Source: Tolypeutes matacus
Lineage: Eukaryota > Chordata > Mammalia > Cingulata > Chlamyphoridae
Assembly (NCBI GenBank): GCA_026826555.1
Contig: JAKSZT010054399.1
Location: forward strand, 7,944,051-8,008,050
Direction of reading: 5' to 3'
Length of the DNA stretch: 64,000 nt
Below, one piece after another: positions 57,664 to 64,000 of this stretch. Each line of letters begins with the position of its first letter. Positions within the stretch are counted from its first letter, which is position 1. Under the pieces are notes generated by a model. It did not search any database. It saw nothing but the letters and a program-made list of their open reading frames with translations, and was not told the DNA's origin. Made by a program: the position numbers and the translations under genes.

Positions 57664-58254
57664 TCTAAACAGTTTTTAAAAATATATATATATATTTAAA
57701 AGATACTTAGATTACATAAATGATACATAAAAATATAGGGGATTCCCATATGCCCTGTACCCTACATCTCCAACATTTCCCCACATTAACAACATCCTTC
57801 ATTAGTGTGGTACATTCACAACAATTGATGAAAACATTTTGTAGCATTGCCACTAAGCACGGATTATAGTTTGCATTGTAATTTACACTCTCTCCCACAC
57901 AATTTTGTAAGTTATGGCAAGATATATAATGGCCTATATCTGTCATTGCAATGTCTTTCAGGACAATTCCCAAGTCCCCAAAATGCCCCCATATTACACC
58001 TGTTTTTCCCTCTCCCTGCCCTCAGAACCTCCAAGTGGCCACTGCCTTCACATCAATGATATAATTTTTTCCATTTCTAGAATCACAATAAGTCAGTAGT
58101 AGAATATCAGTAAGTGTACTTTAATCCATAATTCATCCCCCAATCCTGAGGATTCTGGGATGGTGATGTCCACTCCACCTGTAATTGAGGTGGGGGTCTT
58201 TGATCCCATGGGGCAGATGGATGGGACTTTCTTACTTGCAGTCTAAACAGTTTT
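57664..58254 (-). mobile_element. L1 3' UTR insertion with perfect 13-bp target duplication
   Basis: tctaaacagtttt occurs at 57664-57676 and 58242-58254. The 565 bases between are L1 3' UTR in reverse: 'agatacttagattacataaatg', 'ggggattcccatatgccc', 'tcattagtgtggtacattcac', 'atataatggcctatatctgtcattgcaatgtc', 'cctctccctgccctcagaacctcc' and 'ggcagatggatggga'. The 3' end has a (TA)n run in place of a pure A tail. It is a second, younger L1 tail inserted at the 3' end of the older L1. Confidence 0.82.
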
Positions 58255-59810
58255 CTGAGATAATTTTTATGGCATCACACTCACCCATTTGAAGTGCATC
58301 ATTCAATTGTTTTTATTATATGACTAGAGTTGTGCAGCCATTCTCTCAATATAATTTTAGAACATTTCTATCACCACAAAAAGAAACCCCATATCCATTA
58401 GCATTCTCTATGCTCCACCCCTCAAGCTCCACCTTAGGCTGCCTTTAATCTAAGTTCTGTCTCTATGGATTTCCCTATTCTGGACATTTCTTATCAATGG
58501 AATCATGCAGTATATGTTGCTCTGTGTCTGAGTTATTTCACTTAGCATAATGTTTACAAGGCCCATGCATGTTTTAGCATATTTTCGTACTTCATTCTTT
58601 GTTTTGCTGACTAGTATTCCAAAGTATGGATATAGCATATTTCTTTATCCATTCATCAGTTGACGGACACTTGGATTGTTTCCACTTGTTGAATACCATA
58701 AACAATTCTGTAATGAACATTCAGATGCAAGCCTTTGTGTGGATATATTTTTTAATTATGCTTGGGTGGATACCTAAGAATAGAATTGCTGTATCATATG
58801 CTAATTCTATGTTTAACTTATTGAGAAACTCCCAAATTGTTTTCCAAAGTGGCTACACCATTTTTCATTCACATCAGCAATTTAGGAAAATTCCAATTTC
58901 TACACATCATTGTCAACACTTATTACTGTTTGCTTTTGTTATTATAGCTGTCCTAGGGGGTATGAAGTGGTATCTCACTGTGGCTGTTTTGCATTTTCCT
59001 AATGCTTAATGATGTTGAGTATCTCATCGTGTGCTTATTGATGATTCATATATATTATTTGTAGAGATGTCTATTTAAATGCATTTTCCATGTTTAATTG
59101 GATTATTTGTTTTCTTATTATTGAGTTAGAAGAGTTTTTTTTTTTTTTTTTTTTTTTTAGGTATTCTGGATATAAAACCTTATCAGATATGTGATTTCCA
59201 AATATTTTCTCCCAGTGTGTGACTTTTCTTTTCACTTTCTTGATGGTGTCATTTGAAAGACAAAGTTTTTAATTTTGATAAAGTGCAAATTATCTATTTT
59301 TTCTTTTATCATTTTTGCTTGTGGTGTCATATCTAAGAAATCATTTCCTAACCTAAGGTCATAAAGATTTACTCCTAAATCTTTTCCTAAGAGTTTTGCA
59401 GTTTTAACTTTTACATTAGTTTGATTATCCATTTTAAGTTAATATTTGTGTACAGTGTAAGGTAGGGGTTAAAATTAACCTTTTTTTGCATGTGGATGTC
59501 CAGTTGTCTCAGATTTATTTGTTGAAAAGACTATTTTTCTTCATTGAATTGCCTTGACACTGTTCTCAAAAATTAATTAACCATAATGTAAGGGTTTATT
59601 TCTGAGTTCTCAGTTATATTCCATTGATCTATATTTCTAACCTTATGCCAATACTACATTGCTTTGATTACTGTAGCTCTGTAGTAAGTTTTAAAATTGG
59701 GAAGTGTAACTTCTCCAACTTTGCTATTTTCCAAGATTGTTTTGGCTAATATGGATCCTTTGCTTTTCTATATGAATTTTAGAATCATCTTGTCAATTTC
59801 TGCAAAGAAA

Positions 59811-60038
59811 AAAAAAGCCACCTATCGTGGCGCAGATATGGTTCAGGCAGTTGAGTGCCCACCTGGTCAGTTCCCGGTGCCTCCTGAAAAAACAAAAACA
59901 GCAAGCAAAACAAATAAAAAAAACAACTTAGGGGAGCCAATGTGGCTCCATGGTTGGGTGCTAGCTTCCCACATGTGAGGCCCCAGGTTCAATCCCTAAT
60001 GCTGGTACCTTAAAAAAAAAAAAAAAAAAGCCACCTAT
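59811..60038 (+). mobile_element. DAS SINE dimer inside L1
   Basis: aaaaaagccacctat occurs at 59811-59825 and 60024-60038. The 198 bases between hold two tRNA-like monomers. The first is degenerate (cgtggcgcagatatgg, ttcccggtgcctcct), followed by an A/C-rich linker. The second has tggctccatgg and ggttcaatccc and ends in an A tail of about 18. The left A box of monomer 1 is poor. The 93-codon frame at 59697-59978 is an accidental reading across the junction. Confidence 0.93.
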
Positions 60039-60627
60039 TTATGATTGAGATTGTATTGAATATGGAAATCAATTTTGGGAGTATTCCTAAGTATTGTAAA
60101 CAGTATTAAGTCTTCTGATCCATGAACATTGGATGTCTTCCATTTATTTAGATATTTAGATACACTGAATATTTAGATATTTAATCTCAATTTTTTAGTT
60201 TTTAGCATACAAATCTTATATTTTTGTTACATTTATTTCTCAGTATCTTATTCTTTTGATCTATTGCCAATAAAAGTTTTTGTATTTCATTTGCATTATT
60301 CATTGCGAGTGTATAGAAGTGGATTTGAGGTTTGTATATTGATCTTGTTTCCTATCACCTTGCTGAATTCATTTTTTAGTTTAGCAGATTTTAAATGGAT
60401 TGCTTAGAATCCATGGAAGATCATATGTTCTATGAATATATAATTTTACTTTTTTCTTTCCAATCTGGATGCCTTTTATTTCTTTTTTCCTTCATAATTG
60501 CCTTGAATAAAACCTCCATTACAATGTTGAATAGAAGTGGTGAGAGAAGACATGCCTGTCCTCTTCCTAATTTTCAGAGAACTTTCTATTTTTCACCATT
60601 AAGTATGAAAATAGCCACAGGTTTTTT

Positions 60628-60812
60628 AGACACTATTCTAAATGTCATACAGGTTATTTCTTTTAATTTTAAATCAGAAATATAAGTAAATGGCGACTAG
60701 TACTTTTATGTTTCAGGTTAGAAAACTGTCATATAAGTAAGTAAGTGGCAAAGCCAGAATCTATATGAAGCAATCTGAACCTAGAGTTCACATTAACTTC
60801 TAATATATACGG
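60628..60812 (-). repeat. MIR SINE, right half (split by L1)
   Basis: 'agacactattctaaatgtcatacaggttatttcttttaa', 'ttcaggttagaaaactg', 'aagtaagtggcaaagccagaatct' and 'ctagagttcacattaac' continue the reverse MIR whose other end is at 57612-57660. Confidence 0.65.
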
Positions 60813-62057
60813 CCTCAATAGTTATTAGTTGTTACATTGACTAGAGCTATAGTTCTCTTAAAATTTTAAAACTAATTCATAAAACCTACAAAATCGTGCA
60901 TTCATTTTATAATTTAATGATTTATTGATCATAAGCTATAAGTTATTGACTGGTTTTCCTGTGTTTCACAAACTCTAAATGTTTTGATAATGAATAAAAT
61001 AATAGAAATGATAAAAAAATGTAGCTTAAAGATAAAAATCACCTGTCTGTGCCCAACACTGCTTCTCTGTGTGACTTTATATATTTTTTTTAAATTTTTA
61101 TAAAAATAAATTATAATATTAAATTTTCTGCAGGATTGGCTTGCTTCCCAAGGTCTCTTTCTTTAATACTTTTGATTCAATAAAATTGGTTGTGAAAAAT
61201 ATTTACAGCTAACAAAAAATTAAAATGGTTGAAAAATTTCAATTCTTGAGATATATCAGTTCAGACTGCTCCTTTGGTCTATGTAGATTAAACATTTTAT
61301 AATCAAAAGAGTTATTACTGTGTCAAGGATCCATTGGGTGCACTGAGGAGAACCAGGACAGCTTTCTCCTTAACTTGGCCATTAGGCCAGCTTCCTCTAT
61401 TCTCTGGTGCCACTATCTTTTTATAATTTCTTTAATTTGAGCTCAAAGCTAAATTAGATAAAAACAAAGGGAGAGAAAATCTAGACAACTTCTTACATGC
61501 TGTGACTCAATTGTAAAATAAAGAAAAATATGTCATCTATAGTATTTTATCAGTTTACTGATATAACTACTGTAGGATTAATATGTAAAATTTTAATATT
61601 AGGATAAAAATTATTCACTATAAGTGAAAATAAAGGCATTTAGTTACCCATGAAAAAGTAACTTTTAACCACTAACCTGAATTTGGCTATAATAGTGCTT
61701 TGTTTTAAATCAAGTAACTATTCCAATAGGGCATTACAATCTCTAGTTTCATTTTGTTGAATGCTGAATGAGAAGCTTCATTAAGGACCCGATCAATACA
61801 AGGATGGACAGAACTACAGTTCAAGCAAAATTTTAACAACCAATCAGTTCAGTGAGAAAAGAGACAGACAAAACACATTTAATGTAATGCACTGGTTTTT
61901 ATAAATAAAAAAGCTCAATATTTTAAAGTCCTCATTGTGAAAATCATAGATCTAAGTTTTGGATTAAATAACCTTTGTATGTCATGTTAACTGTGAGTAT
62001 CAATGAAAGAATTGTAATTATTTCCTAGAGAAGCTATTAATCTTTGAAATATTTTTG
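60813..62057. other. Single-copy AT-rich DNA, nothing assigned
   Basis: No gene or repeat was recognised. Confidence 0.4.
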
Positions 62058-62135
62058 TAGTAACATATATATAACTCAAAATTTCCAATTTTAACCATTT
62101 TGAGGTGTATAATTCAGTGATACCGTTAAAATAGT
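62058..62135 (-). repeat. L1 3' UTR fragment, reverse
   Basis: 'aaaatttccaattttaaccattttgaggtgtataattcagtg' is the L1 3' UTR motif series in reverse (accattttaaccattttta-gtgtacaattcagtgg). Confidence 0.6.
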
Positions 62136-64000
62136 TTTGAGAGAATGAAGGAATATGAAAACTACTATTTTGTCTCTCCTTTAATAAAAAACGTCCAAAG
62201 TACAGATAGTATCATTGCCTTGCCCAAGACTTCACTTGCATCCTATGAACTAAGACTGTGAAAAATAAACAAATCTAAATTAATAACACAATTCCCGGCA
62301 TGTGAAATAATTTCACAATTAAAAATATATTTTCTGAAAATAAACATTAATAAACATTTTCATATTGGAAAAAATGTCCATTAAAGATCCTTTTGTGGTC
62401 TTAGGGAAATGTCTACGTCTCTTGATAAAGAAAAAAAAAAGTCACATTGAAAAAAAAATCAAAGCATTAAGGTAATGTAGTAGATGACATGAATAAAAGC
62501 AGTTAATTCTTCTATTTTCTATCTCTAACAGGGGGGCTACTCAGTTGCAATTAAGAGGCAAAGTAGCAGTCTAATAAACTACACTTGTCACCAGTTGTCA
62601 TCTTAGTGATCAATTCACACCTCCACCACAATGACAGCAGCCCTTCAAGTACTCTATTAACCAGAATCCTTTGAGGAGTGCAGGATTAGGAAATGGATAA
62701 TGGATTGTTAAGACTCTAATGAAGTGGAGGGTAAGAAGATGAAACCTCTCAGCTGGAGAGGTAAGGGGGATGGCAGGTTGGGGATAGAGGCTTGCAATAG
62801 TAAACTTTAATTATGGTTTTGGTTTGTGATGATTTCTCCTTTTTTAATAAATAAATTAAATTTAAGGGATTCATGACTTCTCTTCTACAATTTCTTTCTC
62901 TCCCTTTCTTCAACTTTTCTTTTCCTGTACTCATAAAAAATCTATTTTTGTCAATCCTTACCCCAAACTCCTTCCTTCCTTCCTTCCTTCCTTCCTTTTT
63001 AAACTACATTTAGACATATGCTTACTTTATTTTAGCCTCTTCTATTTGCTTTTAAGGTATTTGTTTTCTCCAGATTATTTACATAAAATGACATTATAAG
63101 GAAACAGAGAGAAAAAGCCAGTTCTTTCTTTTTGACCACTTATCATAGTTTTGGCTCTGAACGTTAAATAATAATAAAAGCAGTTGTTATTTGTATCCAA
63201 CTTACATCATTTGTTGACTGGAGAGGAAATAGGGTCTTATTTAAATGGGAGAAAATACAAGCAATTTTCATATGTGTTTTTATAGCATCAGCCAAAGCAA
63301 CTGTTAAATCCTCTTGCAGCATTTGCTAGTTTGCAATGGTTATTCTTTTAGTGACCAATATAAACGCATTCTTTTACATCTTAAGCAATTCATTTCCCAA
63401 TGCTGGCAAGCAAAAAAATAAATAAAAAATGAAGTGCTATGATGGGAGCTAACTGCCAACTATCCAGGTACCCATAAAGCCATGTGAAAGACCTCTACCT
63501 TCTTTCCTTGCTAACTTGTCAGGGTGCTTGGTTACCTAATGAAGCTACAAGGGGATCAAATCAATCAGCCAGTCTAATCCTTTGCTTTGGGCTGTATTTT
63601 AGCAAAATGATCCTAGACCAGGGAAATGCCATAAAATAAATGTCATCATCTCCTTTGGTTGTATAGTCCAGTAATCAATAATTCTCTGCCTTTCATTAAT
63701 CTGAAAGTAGAACTTATTTGTATGTATATAGTTCCTATTATTACATTATATATCATCATTTCATCAGAATACATCATTCATTTGGTTGGATTTAAGCACT
63801 GAAGCTGCAAATACAATCTCATTAGTTCAGAATGTATTTTTGTATTGTTCTAAACAGAAACTCTCTTCATCATGACCTTTCTTATAAAAATTTTACTATA
63901 TGAGATCTTGTAGTCAGAAGGTTGGAGATACATAATTGCTTATGAAAGATTTTGCAACGCTACAATTTTGGTAATCTCACAATATTTGAGAGTGTTAAAA
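62136..64000. other. Single-copy AT-rich DNA, nothing assigned
   Basis: A short TTCC microsatellite lies at 62971-62996. The part 63080-63420 is non-repetitive and well mixed, like conserved non-coding DNA. No exon or gene was seen. Confidence 0.4.
62971..62996. repeat. (TTCC)n microsatellite
   Basis: A perfect run of about six units is directly visible. Confidence 0.92.

Larger units (their letters stand above)
57661..60627 (-). mobile_element. L1 LINE, 3' part, reverse, with two later insertions
   Basis: Outside the two inserts this is L1 3' UTR and ORF2 C-terminal half in reverse. Plus-strand landmarks are 'cattcatcagttgacggacac', 'aaagtggctacaccatttttcattc', 'ttttctcccagtgtgtgac', 'atgccaatactacattgctttgattactgtagctctgtagtaag' and 'cttgctgaattcattttttag'. 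Frames are broken; the 127-codon plus frame at 58626-59009 is antisense. A T24 homopolymer lies at 59135-59158. Imperfect target duplications flank it inside a MIR. Inserts: 57677-58241 and 59826-60023. Confidence 0.88.

Overview
The window looks like AT-rich, gene-poor nuclear DNA from a xenarthran mammal, most likely an armadillo (Dasypus or a relative). The diagnostic signal is five tRNA-Ala-related SINE insertions of the DAS type, with A box like TGGCTCAA-TGG and B box like GGTTCAATCCC. Four are flanked by perfect target-site duplications and one by an imperfect pair. They sit among general placental repeats: MIR, L2, L1, HAL1, MER5/MER20-type hAT elements and ERVL-type LTRs. I found no protein-coding gene and no convincing exon on either strand. 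Every longer open frame is either inside a repeat or a simple-sequence tract, or is short and unlike any family I recognise.

Layout. 1-780 is an L1 3' end. 781-10,110 is mostly single-copy DNA holding two copies of one hAT-like element, a U4 snRNA retropseudogene (minus strand) and a MIR. 10,111-18,670 holds a DAS SINE, several MIRs, MER5A, an L1 3' end, a complete small hAT transposon with an 8-bp target duplication, and MER20. 18,670-25,550 is L2 and L1 debris, a short L1 tail with a perfect 15-bp duplication, and a long pyrimidine microsatellite. 26,100-27,720 is a slightly GC-richer block that may be an ERVL-type LTR plus internal remnant. 31,871-32,360 is a long DAS-III-type SINE. 32,361-37,560 is the longest nearly repeat-free stretch and the best candidate for conserved regulatory DNA. 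38,190-42,104 holds a DAS dimer and a nearly full-length HAL1 (half-L1), itself interrupted by another DAS dimer. 43,170-51,430 has L2, MIR and three LTRs. 52,220-53,890 is the 3' half of an L1. 55,734-55,982 is a hexamer tandem array. 57,612-60,812 is a nested stack: a MIR split by an L1, which was in turn hit by a second L1 tail and by a DAS dimer. 60,813-64,000 is mostly single-copy AT-rich DNA.

No genes act together here. The window reads as intergenic DNA or the inside of a very long intron. The more interesting points are the datable nested insertions, the U4 copy that has lost exactly one internal hairpin, the HAL1 with its SINE, two adjacent splice-acceptor/donor juxtapositions near 12.45-12.50 kb, and several repeat-free blocks with clustered homeodomain, SOX and POU-like motifs. 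I see no previously undescribed biological system. Repeat family names rest on remembered consensus sequences and need a RepeatMasker run; boundaries without a target-site duplication are approximate.
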